Shown: positions 50,884 through 58,632 of the stretch, in pieces | Numbering within the stretch: position 1 is the first letter of the stretch | Layout of the letters: each line of letters opens with the position of its first letter | Origin: Ga0077560 sp046330395 | Lineage (GTDB): Bacteria; Actinomycetota; Thermoleophilia; Miltoncostaeales; Miltoncostaeaceae | Direction of reading: 5' to 3' | Assembly: GCA_046330395.1 (NCBI GenBank) | Contig: JAXLSS010000013.1 | Span: forward strand, 1 to 64,000 | Length of the DNA: 64,000 nt | Program-made: the position numbers and the translations under genes | Notes under the pieces: generated by a model | Seen by the model: the letters and a program-made list of their open reading frames with translations, nothing else | Told to the model about the DNA's origin: nothing | The model's database searches: none

Positions 50884-51078
50884 TCAGCCGCCGGTGGGCT
50901 GCTGCCCGGGGGCGCCGGGATCCTTGATGGCCTCCACCGCCTCCTTGGCCTTGTCGGCAAGCGACTCCTTGCCGGTGGCGATGTCCTTCAGCTCCATGGC
51001 GTCCTCCTTGAGGGCCTCCATGCCGCCACGGTCGTCGATGACCTTCTTGGCCTTGTTGACGATGTCGCCGAGATCCAT
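50884..51078 (-). CDS. 64-residue helical small protein, Rv0909-type antitoxin-like
   Basis: A Lys/Glu/Asp/Ala-rich protein starting MDLGDIVNKAKKVIDDRGG, with LADKAKEAVEAIKDPG. It resembles the short helical proteins called Rv0909/MT0933-type antitoxins in actinobacteria. No toxin gene lies next to it, so an antitoxin role is unproven. A GGGG-type ribosome site precedes ATG 51078. Confidence 0.5.
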   Translation of the reverse strand: MDLGDIVNKAKKVIDDRGGMEALKEDAMELKDIATGKESLADKAKEAVEAIKDPGAPGQQPTGG

Positions 51079-51134
51079 TGCGGGGTTCCCCTTCGTGCGT
51101 TGGCGTGGGACGCCCGGATCCTAGCGTCGGGGGG

Positions 51135-51692
51135 TCACTTGACCGTGAGGTCGGTGTGCATGCCGCCCGCGTAGTGGCCCGGCAGGTTGCAGATCAGGGC
51201 GTAGTGGCCGGCGGTGAGGCTGATGGTCACCGACTGGGTGGCTCCGGCGTCGATGGCGTCGATCCCGCCCACCTTGCCGGTGGTGTCCGCCGAGCCGTCG
51301 GAGGCCAGCGGCAGGTTCGCCGCCGCCGTGGTGGTCTTGATCACCAGCAGCTGGTGGGTCATCTGCCCGCCGTTCTTCACGGTGAACGTGACCGATCCGG
51401 CCTTCACCACCGCCGGGGTGGCGGTGAGGCTGAACTCCTGGGGGCTGCCCAGCGTCACCGTGACCGGGCCCTTCTTGGCCGGTCCGCTCGCGACGGGTGG
51501 CGCCGACGAGGTGGACGCCATGGTGCCGGCCGCCGTCGATCCGGCCATCGTCCCGGTGGTGCTGGACATGGTGGTGCCGCTCGACGACGTCGTGGTGGAC
51601 GAGGAGGATGACGACGAGCCGCAGGCGGCCACCCCCATCCCCAGCGCCACCAGGGACACGCCGGCCAGGACCACGCCACGTGAACGTTGCAT
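51135..51692 (-). CDS. Cupredoxin-like lipoprotein
   Basis: A 185-residue protein with a lipoprotein signal ending in VAAC, a Ser/Thr-rich linker of about 50 residues, then a cupredoxin beta-barrel. Copper ligands appear as His in MTHQLLV, Cys in YALICNLPGH, the following His and Met in GGMH, a sulfocyanin/plastocyanin-like type 1 site. It should carry single electrons outside the membrane. AGGGTGGC precedes ATG 51692. The divergent gene starts 85 bases away. Confidence 0.8.
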   Translation of the reverse strand: MQRSRGVVLAGVSLVALGMGVAACGSSSSSSSTTTSSSGTTMSSTTGTMAGSTAAGTMASTSSAPPVASGPAKKGPVTVTLGSPQEFSLTATPAVVKAGSVTFTVKNGGQMTHQLLVIKTTTAAANLPLASDGSADTTGKVGGIDAIDAGATQSVTISLTAGHYALICNLPGHYAGGMHTDLTVK

Positions 51693-51763
51693 GCCACCCT
51701 CCGTGTTGTTGCCGCAAGGACCGTGAGTACCCGGAATCCGCCACCCCCACACCGCCGCGTGTC

Positions 51764-51769
51764 TAGGCT
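51764..51769 (+). promoter_or_regulatory. -10 box TAGGCT of a leaderless promoter
   Basis: TAGGCT ends seven bases before ATG 51777, and no ribosome site is present, as expected for a leaderless message. Confidence 0.5.
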
Positions 51770-51776
51770 GCCGGGC

Positions 51777-52400
51777 ATGGACACGCCCTGGCCGGTGCAG
51801 CTGGCGGACTGGCGGCGCCGGGTGGCCGAGATGTACGCCCAGCTGCGGGACGGTGGCGACGACCCCGCGGCCACCGCCCGCTTCCGCGCGGCGCGCGACG
51901 AGCTGGTCGCCACGCACCCGCAGTCGCCCCTCGACGAGGCCGCCCGGGCGGCCTTCCGGGGCCTGCCGTATTTCCCCCACCGTCCCGAGCTGCGGGTGAG
52001 CGCGCCGCTGGAGCCCGACCCGGCGCCGGCGGCGCTGGAGCTGCCCCTCAGCACCGGGCCCGCCATCCGCTTCGATCGGGTGGGCTGGGTGACGCCGACG
52101 CTGGCGGGCACCGCGGTGCGGCTGGCGGTGTACTGGCTCGACGCCTACTCCGGGGGCCTGTTCCTGCCCTTCCGCGACACCCTGGCCGGGGACCGGACCT
52201 ACGGGGGCGGGCGGTACCTGCTGGACACCGCGAAGGGCGCCGACCTAGGCGTCACCGCCACGGGCGAGCTGATCCTGGACTTCAACGCGGCATACCAGCC
52301 GTCGTGCTCGTACAGCGTGCGCTGGAGCTGCCCGCTGGCACCGCCCGAGAACCACGTGCCCATCCCCATCCCGGCGGGTGAGCGACTGGCCTGGGCCTGA
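51777..52400 (+). CDS. DUF1684-family protein
   Basis: A 207-residue protein with the DUF1684 landmarks WPVQLADWRRRV, GLPYFPHRPELRV, GGGRYLLDTAKGADLG and DFNAAYQPSCSYSVRWSCPL, then PPENHVPIPIPAGER. The family is common in actinobacteria and archaea and has no known function. No signal peptide is visible. Its start is leaderless with a TAGGCT -10 box. It converges on the Nudix gene. Confidence 0.75.
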   Translation: MDTPWPVQLADWRRRVAEMYAQLRDGGDDPAATARFRAARDELVATHPQSPLDEAARAAFRGLPYFPHRPELRVSAPLEPDPAPAALELPLSTGPAIRFDRVGWVTPTLAGTAVRLAVYWLDAYSGGLFLPFRDTLAGDRTYGGGRYLLDTAKGADLGVTATGELILDFNAAYQPSCSYSVRWSCPLAPPENHVPIPIPAGERLAWA

Positions 52401-52448
52401 ATCCGTCGGTTCTCGCGGCGCGATGCGACGGGTCCAGGCTGAGCGCGG

Positions 52449-52889
52449 TCAGTCCCCGGCGAACCGCAGGGCGGCGTGCACCAGCGACAGGCAGCCCAGC
52501 GTGTCCACCTCGCCCAGCGGCACCCAGCCGGCCAGGTCGGTGGAGCCGTCCGGCTCGTCCCGCAGCTCCCCGCCGGTGATCGTGGCGCGGTAAATGGCCC
52601 GCACCGACTGCAACGGCACGTGGGGCGGGTGCAGGCGCTGCGCCCCGTCGGTCACGAACGTGTCGATGCCCAGCAGCGCACCGAGCCGCACCGTGTGGCC
52701 GGTCTCCTCCAGCATCTCGCGGTGCAGGGCCTGCTCAGGGGTCTCGTGCAGCTCCACCCCGCCGCCCGGCAGCGTCCACCGCAGTCCGCTGGGCGTGGGT
52801 TCGCGCAACCGCACCAGCAGCACCCGCGCCCCGTCCGTGATGAGCGCGTAGGCCGCGAAGCGGATGTCGTACGCGCGCGGATCCGTCAC
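52449..52889 (-). CDS. Nudix hydrolase
   Basis: A 146-residue Nudix domain. The complete Nudix box is GGGVELHETPEQALHREMLEETG, given as GGGVELHETPEQ then ALHREMLEETG. It hydrolyses a nucleoside diphosphate linked to another moiety; the exact substrate cannot be told. GTG 52889 was chosen, 39 bases from the divergent LigD-type gene, with which it shares a compact promoter region. Confidence 0.75.
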   Translation of the reverse strand: MTDPRAYDIRFAAYALITDGARVLLVRLREPTPSGLRWTLPGGGVELHETPEQALHREMLEETGHTVRLGALLGIDTFVTDGAQRLHPPHVPLQSVRAIYRATITGGELRDEPDGSTDLAGWVPLGEVDTLGCLSLVHAALRFAGD

Positions 52890-52915
52890 GGGTGCATCGT
52901 ACGCGGGGCATGCAC

Positions 52916-52921
52916 TAGCGT
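52916..52921 (+). promoter_or_regulatory. -10 box TAGCGT of a leaderless promoter
   Basis: TAGCGT ends seven bases before ATG 52929, the same spacing as at 51764. The 39-base divergent gap leaves no room for a normal leader. Confidence 0.5.
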
Positions 52922-52928
52922 GCGCGGC

Positions 52929-53915
52929 ATGGAGCTGGCCGGAGTGCCCATCACCAACCCCGACAAGGTGATGTTCCCCGAACACGGTGAGACCAAAGCC
53001 GACCTGGCCCGCTACTACGTGGCGGTGCAGGACGCGCTGATGAGCACCGTGCGCGACCGCCCCGCGCTGCTGCAGCGCTACCCCAACGGCGCCGACGGAC
53101 CCTCGTTCTTCCAGAAGCGCATCCCCAAGACCGCCCCGGAGTGGCTGCACACCACCACGGTGTCCACGCCCAACGGCACCACCTCCAGGGCCCTGGTGAT
53201 GGCCGACATCGCCCACGTGCTGTGGGCCGCCAACCAGGGATGCCTGGGCTTCCACACCTGGCCCTACCGGGCGGCGGCGCCCCAGCACACCGACGAGCTG
53301 CGCCTGGACCTGGACCCCTCCCCGGGGGTGGACTTCCCCATGGTGCGCGAGGCCGCCGCCGAGGTGCGCGCGTTCCTCACCCAGGAGGGCCTTACCGCCT
53401 ACCCCAAGACCACCGGCAACCGGGGGCTGCACCTGTACGTGCCGGTGGCGCCGGGGTGGGACGGCTTCGCGGTGCGCCAGGCGGCCGTCGCGGTGGCGCG
53501 GGAGATGGAGCGACGCCGCCCCGACCTCATCACCGGCGCATGGTGGAAGGAGCAGCGCGGCACCCGCGTGTTCCTGGACTTCAACCAGAACGCGCCCCAC
53601 AAGACCGTGTTCGGCGCCTGGTGCGTGCGTGCCCGCGTGGGTGCGCAGGTGTCGACGCCCTTCGCGTGGGACGAGCTGGAGCACGTGCAGCCGGATGAGC
53701 TCACCATGCGCAACGTGCCGGAACGACTGGCGCGGCAGGGCGACCCGTGGGCCGGCATGTGGGAGCACGCCGCCGACATCGCCCCCCTGGTGGAGCGGTT
53801 CCGGGCCGACCTGGCCGCGGGTGTGCCGGACGCCCCGTGGCCGCCGGTGTACCCCAAGATGCCCGACGAGGCGCCCCGGGTGGCGCCCAGCCGGGCGCGC
53901 CGCCCGGCGGACTGA
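52929..53915 (+). CDS. ligD: Stand-alone LigD-type polymerase domain (NHEJ)
   Basis: A 328-residue archaeo-eukaryotic primase-superfamily polymerase, the PolDom of bacterial LigD. The metal aspartates are in LRLDLDPSPG, the nucleotide-binding His is in GNRGLHLYVP, and RVFLDFNQNAPHKT is characteristic. PolDom adds ribonucleotides at double-strand breaks before ligation. No ligase or Ku gene is in the window; split LigD systems are common in actinobacteria. A leaderless start fits the upstream -10 box. Confidence 0.85.
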   Translation: MELAGVPITNPDKVMFPEHGETKADLARYYVAVQDALMSTVRDRPALLQRYPNGADGPSFFQKRIPKTAPEWLHTTTVSTPNGTTSRALVMADIAHVLWAANQGCLGFHTWPYRAAAPQHTDELRLDLDPSPGVDFPMVREAAAEVRAFLTQEGLTAYPKTTGNRGLHLYVPVAPGWDGFAVRQAAVAVAREMERRRPDLITGAWWKEQRGTRVFLDFNQNAPHKTVFGAWCVRARVGAQVSTPFAWDELEHVQPDELTMRNVPERLARQGDPWAGMWEHAADIAPLVERFRADLAAGVPDAPWPPVYPKMPDEAPRVAPSRARRPAD

Positions 53916-53923
53916 CCGGACCC

Positions 53924-53942
53924 TCGCCGGACGATCCGGCGA
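53924..53942 (+). terminator. Hairpin after the LigD polymerase gene
   Basis: TCGCCGGA-CGA-TCCGGCGA, eight pairs with a three-base loop, nine bases after the stop. Confidence 0.45.
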
Positions 53943-53958
53943 TTCCGGCGAAGCCCGC

Positions 53959-53992
53959 GTAAGAACCGGCCCGCCCGCGGTTCGTGTGGATG
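53959..53992 (+). promoter_or_regulatory. Shared promoter motif, copy 1 (GTAAGAmCCGGC...GGATG)
   Basis: GTAAGAACCGGC and, at the same distance as in copy 2 (56509), GTGTGGATG. The 34-base span is identical in both copies, which lie before the two transcription units of the redox module. It may be an ECF sigma promoter read by the sigma factor encoded at 55073. Confidence 0.55.
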
Positions 53993-54044
53993 CCGGCGGC
54001 CCCGTGCCGCCCCAACCATGCGCACTCACGGAGGAGGGGTCGGC

Positions 54045-54941
54045 GTGGCGCACTCCACAACCATCACGCTGCGTCGCGGGTTCCGCGCGATGGGCACCCA
54101 TGTCGAGCTGGTGCTGGACGCCGGCCCGCACCGCGACGCCGCGGGGGCGCTCCTTTCGGGCGAACGCGAGGTGCGGCGCCTGGAGGCGCTGCTGTCGCGT
54201 TTCCGGCCCGACTCGGAGCTGAGCCGGCTCAACGCATCCGGGCGCATGGCGGTGGGCCCGGACCTGCTGGCGCTCACACGGACCGCGCTGGCCGAGCGCG
54301 AACGCACCGGCGGCCGCTTCGACCCCACCGTGCACGAGGCCATGGTGGCGGCGGGCTATGACCGCACGTTCGAGGAGGTCCCCCGTGACGGCGAGGCCCC
54401 CGGGCTCCCGGCACACCCCTGCGGCGGGCACGTGCACGTGGACGAACGCTCCGGCATCGTCACGCTCGACCCCGGGGTGCTACTGGATCTCGGGGGCATC
54501 GCCAAGGGGTACGCGGCCGACCGCGTGGCCGACATCCTGGCGGCCGCGGGGCCGGCGCTGGCGAGCGTGGGCGGGGACATCGCCGTGCGCGGCCCGCGCA
54601 TCGGGGGCCCCTGGACGGTGGGCGTGGCCACCGGCGGCGCGCCCCTCACGCTGGCCCTGGAGGGCGGCGCCCTGGCCACCTCGGGTCGTGATCGGCGCTG
54701 GTGGACGCGCGGCGGTCACCGGATGCACCACATCATCGACCCGTCCACCGGCGAGCCGGCCCACACCGACCTGCTGCGCGTCACGGTGGTGGCCCATTGC
54801 GGCACCCGCGCCGAGGCCACCGCCAAGGCCCTGATGATCTCCGGGGCGCCCGCCGCGCGGCGTGAGGCCGACGCGCTGGGCATCCCGTGCGTGCTGGTGG
54901 GCATGGACGGCTCCACCACCCTGGCCGGAGGCCTGACGTGA
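54045..54941 (+). CDS. apbE: ApbE-family FAD:protein FMN transferase
   Basis: A 298-residue ApbE protein, which covalently attaches FMN to Thr/Ser of target flavoproteins outside the membrane. Landmarks are RAMGTHVELVLDAG, FDPTVHEAMVAAGYD, DLGGIAKGYAADRVADIL, SVGGDIAVRG and HHIIDPSTGEPAHTD. No signal peptide or lipobox is visible, unlike secreted ApbE forms. GGAGGAGGGG five bases before GTG 54045 decides the start; ATG 54018 would put it inside. The stop overlaps a possible upstream start of the sigma gene. The target flavoprotein is not evident in the module. Confidence 0.85.
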   Translation: MAHSTTITLRRGFRAMGTHVELVLDAGPHRDAAGALLSGEREVRRLEALLSRFRPDSELSRLNASGRMAVGPDLLALTRTALAERERTGGRFDPTVHEAMVAAGYDRTFEEVPRDGEAPGLPAHPCGGHVHVDERSGIVTLDPGVLLDLGGIAKGYAADRVADILAAAGPALASVGGDIAVRGPRIGGPWTVGVATGGAPLTLALEGGALATSGRDRRWWTRGGHRMHHIIDPSTGEPAHTDLLRVTVVAHCGTRAEATAKALMISGAPAARREADALGIPCVLVGMDGSTTLAGGLT

Positions 54942-55072
54942 CCGCGTCCCCTCCGGTGGCCACGGACCGGCCGCGCTTGTCCGCGCCCGCACCCCCGTGC
55001 GAGCGTCGCCCGCATTCCATACGCGGCGTCCCACCACCGGCGACGCCGTCCCATCCGCGCCCTGGAGGCACC

Positions 55073-56443
55073 GTGCCCACACCCTCCCAGCGCATCGCCC
55101 CCGACGTGCCCGCACCGTCGTCGCACCATGGCGATCTGGTCTGTTACGCCCGCCGCATGCTGCGCGGCGACACCGCCACCGCCGAGGACGTGGTGCAGGA
55201 GGCGTACCTGCGCCTGGCCGAACACGAGGCGGTGGGCTCCCCACCGCGTGACGCGCGGCCCTGGCTGTTCCGCGTGGTGAAGCACCTCGCGCTGGATGAG
55301 CGCCGTCGCGCCCACCGCGCCGTGCCGGTTGCCCAGCCGCCCCTGGAGGCCCCGCCCAGCGCCGGCCCGGTGGACGTGCTGGGCCCCGTCGACCTGCTCA
55401 CCCAGCGCCACGCCGCCACCGCGGCGCTGCGCGAGGTGGCCGCGCTGCCCCCGCGCGAACGCGAGGCCGTGGTGCTGGAGCAGGCCGGGGTGGCCCCGGC
55501 GCAGATCGCCCGGGAACTGGAGATCACGCCCAACGCCGTGCATCAGGCGCTGTTCCGGGCCCGGCGCCGCCTGCGCACCGCGTTCGCCGGCGTGTGGGGC
55601 CTGGCGCCCGTGCCCGTGGCCCGGCAGGTGCCGCGGTGGTTCGACGGCACCGGCCAGCAGCTCATCGCGGCCACCTCGGCCGCCGACGGCGGCCGCCTGG
55701 TGCCGGCGGCCCGGTTCATCGGGATGGGCGTGGCCGTGGCCCTGGCCGGTGGTGCCGCCGTCACCCACGCCCCGCTGGGACACCGCGCCGCGCACCATGC
55801 GGCACGGCACGTCGAGTCCGCGGCGCGGCCCGCTCCCGGGGTCACGGCGCCCACCCCCCGGCGGGCCGCCGCGCCCGTCTCCACCGCCGCCGCAACCGGC
55901 GTCGCGCACACGGCATCCCGCACCGGCACCACGCGCACCGCGCGGCATCGCGCCGGGCCGATGATCGTCACCACCGTCACCGCGTCCCGGCCGCGGGCGG
56001 CCACGCCCGCCCGGACGCCGGGCACCACCCCGGTGCGTCCCCCGATCTCAACCACCACGCGGGTGACGGACACCGACACCGGCGCGCCCCCCGCAGCGCG
56101 CACGGCCTCGGCGCCGCAGGACACCGGGCGCAGCCTGTCGCGGCCCGTGGGGTCGTCCCGCACGGGCGGGTCGGTGTCGCGAACCACCACCGACGACACC
56201 GTCCAGCGCACCCGCACCGCGTCCACCGCGCCCCCCGCGGACACCGGCGACACGCCGACGGCCACGCGGTCCGCGACGTCCACCGAGCGCGGCACCACCA
56301 CCTCGAGCGCCGACGCCGTGCCGCCACCCCCGGAGCGCGGCACGGCCACCGGCGCCGGGGACACCACGGATGCGCGCACCGCGGTCCCGGAGTCCGGCTC
56401 CAGCACCGCCGCCTCGGGTGGTTCCACGCGGCCCGGCGACTGA
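55073..56443 (+). CDS. ECF-type sigma factor with membrane helix and long external tail
   Basis: A 456-residue protein. Residues of about 15-85 are sigma region 2 (DLVCYARRMLRGDTATAEDV, ARPWLFRVVKHLALDERRR), and 115-170 are region 4 (LPPREREAVVLEQAGVAPAQ, ITPNAVHQALFRARRRLR). A hydrophobic stretch follows (about 213-232, FIGMGVAVALAGGAAV), then about 220 residues rich in Thr, Ala, Pro and Arg. This suggests a membrane-tethered sigma factor with a disordered outer part. TGGAGG four bases before GTG 55073 supports this start; GTG 54938, overlapping the ApbE stop, would add 45 residues. Confidence 0.75.
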   Translation: MPTPSQRIAPDVPAPSSHHGDLVCYARRMLRGDTATAEDVVQEAYLRLAEHEAVGSPPRDARPWLFRVVKHLALDERRRAHRAVPVAQPPLEAPPSAGPVDVLGPVDLLTQRHAATAALREVAALPPREREAVVLEQAGVAPAQIARELEITPNAVHQALFRARRRLRTAFAGVWGLAPVPVARQVPRWFDGTGQQLIAATSAADGGRLVPAARFIGMGVAVALAGGAAVTHAPLGHRAAHHAARHVESAARPAPGVTAPTPRRAAAPVSTAAATGVAHTASRTGTTRTARHRAGPMIVTTVTASRPRAATPARTPGTTPVRPPISTTTRVTDTDTGAPPAARTASAPQDTGRSLSRPVGSSRTGGSVSRTTTDDTVQRTRTASTAPPADTGDTPTATRSATSTERGTTTSSADAVPPPPERGTATGAGDTTDARTAVPESGSSTAASGGSTRPGD

Positions 56444-56508
56444 GCCTTCAGGCTGAGCCCCCGGCACGGCGGCGGCGCGGCGAACCTGCCGAAACCCGCA
56501 CCGCCGCC

Positions 56509-56542
56509 GTAAGACCCGGCGGGGGCACGCGTGGTGCGGATG
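56509..56542 (+). promoter_or_regulatory. Shared promoter motif, copy 2, with palindrome GATGACGTCATC
   Basis: GTAAGACCCGGC and GTGCGGATG with the same 34-base span as copy 1. Its end overlaps the palindrome GATGACGTCATC (56539-56550). It lies 26 bases before the start at 56568. Confidence 0.55.
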
Positions 56543-56567
56543 ACGTCATCGAGGAGAGGACGCCCGA

Positions 56568-57299
56568 ATGCACCGTGCCCACCGCATCGCCCTGACCGCG
56601 CTGGTCACCACCGGCACCCTGGGGGGCGGCGTCGCAATGTCCCGCACCCTCAGCCTGGGGCCGTACCACACCCCACCGCCGTCGGTGTCGCAGTCGCTCA
56701 TCAACCAGCGCGCCGCCGGACTGCAGCGCCAGCAGGAGGAGCTGCAGGAGCGCATGAACGCGCGCACCCCGGAGCTGCCCGAGCTGGTGGCCGATCCGCT
56801 CGCCACCCCCGCCGCCGGCGGGGCGCCGGCGCAACCGCGAGCCGCCGCACCGGCCACCGCCGCGGCGGGGATCCCGTCGGGCGCGCCCGCCGCGGCCACC
56901 CCCCCCGCCCCGCCCGCGGCGGGACGCCCCGGTGGCGGCACGCCCCATGGGCCGCCCATCGTCACCATCACGCGCACCACCATCCCCGCGCGCACCGCCG
57001 CCACACCCTCCACGCCCGCGCCCGCCCAGCCCAGTGCCCCGGCCACGGCGGGCGCCCCCACCGCCGGACGCACCGCGTCCACGGCGTCCACGGCCGCACC
57101 GCCCCCTGCGCCCGCGCCGTCCACCCCCGCCACGCCCCGCCGCCGCCAGCCGGCCCCCGCACCCACGCCCACCACGGGCGGGGGATCGTCGTCCGGAGGC
57201 GGCGGCGGCACCACCACCTCAACGCCCCCCTCCACCCGCAACCAGGGCGGCACCGCCCAGGGCGGGCGCACGTCCACCACGGGTGGGGGTGGTGACTGA
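56568..57299 (+). CDS. Exported Pro/Ala/Thr-rich protein
   Basis: A 243-residue protein. A signal-like start (HRAHRIALTALVTTGTLGGG) is followed by a short coiled-coil segment (QSLINQRAAGLQRQQEELQE), then about 170 residues almost entirely of Pro, Ala, Thr and Gly. It resembles the external tail of the sigma factor in composition. It is probably a disordered periplasmic or wall-spanning protein. GAGGAGAGGAC precedes ATG 56568. Its stop overlaps the next start by one base. Confidence 0.6.
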   Translation: MHRAHRIALTALVTTGTLGGGVAMSRTLSLGPYHTPPPSVSQSLINQRAAGLQRQQEELQERMNARTPELPELVADPLATPAAGGAPAQPRAAAPATAAAGIPSGAPAAATPPAPPAAGRPGGGTPHGPPIVTITRTTIPARTAATPSTPAPAQPSAPATAGAPTAGRTASTASTAAPPPAPAPSTPATPRRRQPAPAPTPTTGGGSSSGGGGGTTTSTPPSTRNQGGTAQGGRTSTTGGGGD

Positions 57300-57652
57300 T
57301 GGCGCGCTCCACCAGCGACTCCGCGCGGGCGTATGCCGTCGGCATCGTCGTGGTGCTGTTCCTCGTGGTGTGGGCCACCGTGGCCGGCCGCCCGTGGGCC
57401 GGCCCCACCGCCGTGGCCCCGCGCGATCCCCGGATGGCGGCCCTGGATCGCTGGGAGGCGCACCTGCAACGCCGCGCCAAGATGGTGCAGCGCACCGTCG
57501 ACCGGCGCTGGGCGCGCTACCAGACGCGGTTGCGCGAGCGCATCGCCGCGGACGGACGCCTGCGCATGCCCGCCGGGGCGACCCGCCGGGCGGGCCCGCC
57601 GGTGACCACCGTGCGCGCCGGCACCGCCGTGGTGTGGGCGAAGGCCTCGTGA
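57299..57652 (+). CDS. 117-residue membrane-anchored coiled-coil protein
   Basis: One N-terminal helix (AYAVGIVVVLFLVVWATVAG) is followed by an Arg/Ala-rich helix (LDRWEAHLQRRAKMVQRTVD) predicted as an external coiled coil, and a beta-like tail. No family is recognised. It is translationally coupled to both neighbours, so it likely belongs to the membrane redox complex. Confidence 0.6.
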   Translation: MARSTSDSARAYAVGIVVVLFLVVWATVAGRPWAGPTAVAPRDPRMAALDRWEAHLQRRAKMVQRTVDRRWARYQTRLRERIAADGRLRMPAGATRRAGPPVTTVRAGTAVVWAKAS

Positions 57653-58365
57653 TCCTCACCCTCGCCCACGCGGCGGTCACCGCCGACCCGGAGCTCGGCC
57701 TGGTGCACCGCCCCAAGATCACCCCGGCCTTCTGGGTGCTGGTGCGCGCCACCGGCCTGGTGGCCTACGGGTCGATCACCATCGCGGTGCTGTGCGGACT
57801 GCTGGTGAAGACCCGCCCCATGCCGCGCAGGCTGCCGCCCGCGCTGACGGTGGACCTGCACCGCACCCTGTCGCTGCTGGGGCTGGGCGCCACGGCGCTG
57901 CACGGGGTGGTGCTGCTGCTGGACCGCAACCTGCCCACCATGCCGTGGGACCTGGTGCTGCCGGGCACCGGCCCCTACCGGCCCCTGTGGGTGGGGGTGG
58001 GCGTGGCCACCGGGGAGCTGTGGCTGCTGGTGCACCTCTCGTTCCGGTACCGCCGCCGCATCGGCGTCGCCAACTGGCGGCGGCTGCACTGGGCCACCTA
58101 CGCGGCATTCGCGGGTGCCACGGCCCATGGCCTGATGGCCGGGTCCGACAGCGAGCGCCCCTGGGGCCTGGCCGTGTACCTGGTCGCCGCGGCCGCAGTG
58201 GCCGGTGGCACCACGTTGCGCGCCATGAAACGGCGCCCCGCCCCGCCCCCGCGCAGGCCCCCGGCCGAGGCCTCCCCGCCTCCGGCACCCGCATTTGCCG
58301 AACACTTACCCGGCCTCTCCGACCGTTTACCCGGCGCGCCTAGTTTGGACCCAGAAGCCTCTTGA
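57649..58365 (+). CDS. Ferric-reductase-like haem membrane protein
   Basis: A 238-residue protein with five or six helices. Two helices carry paired histidines (DLHRTLSLLGLGATALHGVV and RLHWATYAAFAGATAHGLM), each 13-14 residues apart, the spacing for two stacked b-haems as in the ferric-reductase-like transmembrane domain. There is no FAD/NAD domain, so electrons must come from a separate reductase. GTG 57649 overlaps the previous stop by four bases. The C-terminal 50 residues are Pro-rich. Confidence 0.75.
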   Translation: MILTLAHAAVTADPELGLVHRPKITPAFWVLVRATGLVAYGSITIAVLCGLLVKTRPMPRRLPPALTVDLHRTLSLLGLGATALHGVVLLLDRNLPTMPWDLVLPGTGPYRPLWVGVGVATGELWLLVHLSFRYRRRIGVANWRRLHWATYAAFAGATAHGLMAGSDSERPWGLAVYLVAAAAVAGGTTLRAMKRRPAPPPRRPPAEASPPPAPAFAEHLPGLSDRLPGAPSLDPEAS

Positions 58366-58419
58366 GAATGGCCGCGCCGCGGCCGTGAGGTGTCCCACAA
58401 ACGTCAGGAGCTGACGACC

Positions 58420-58632
58420 ATGACCACGTACCACATCACCATCGACGCATCGGCGTGCACCGGCTTCGGCTCGTGCGTTGACCTCGACCCCGACACGTTC
58501 GCCATGGGCGATGACGGCATCGTGACCGCCCGGGTGAACGCCACCGACCGCGACGCCGCGGTGGCCGCCGCACGAGCCTGCCCCATGACGGCCATCAGCG
58601 TGGTGGACGACACCGGCGCGAAGGTGGTGTGA
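58420..58632 (+). CDS. 3Fe-4S-type ferredoxin
   Basis: A 70-residue ferredoxin. CTGFGSC and CP near the C-terminus give three cysteines; the fourth position of a 4Fe-4S site is Phe, as in 3Fe-4S ferredoxins that serve cytochromes P450 in actinobacteria. CAGGAG precedes ATG 58420. The stop overlaps the reductase start by four bases. No P450 gene is in the window; here the partner may be the haem membrane protein. Confidence 0.85.
   Translation: MTTYHITIDASACTGFGSCVDLDPDTFAMGDDGIVTARVNATDRDAAVAAARACPMTAISVVDDTGAKVV

Noticed and set aside
54932..55072. Extended N-terminus of the sigma factor from GTG 54938
   Set aside because: The added 45 residues are Pro-rich and the GTG at 55073 has TGGAGG directly upstream; the longer form remains possible because of the overlap with apbE.
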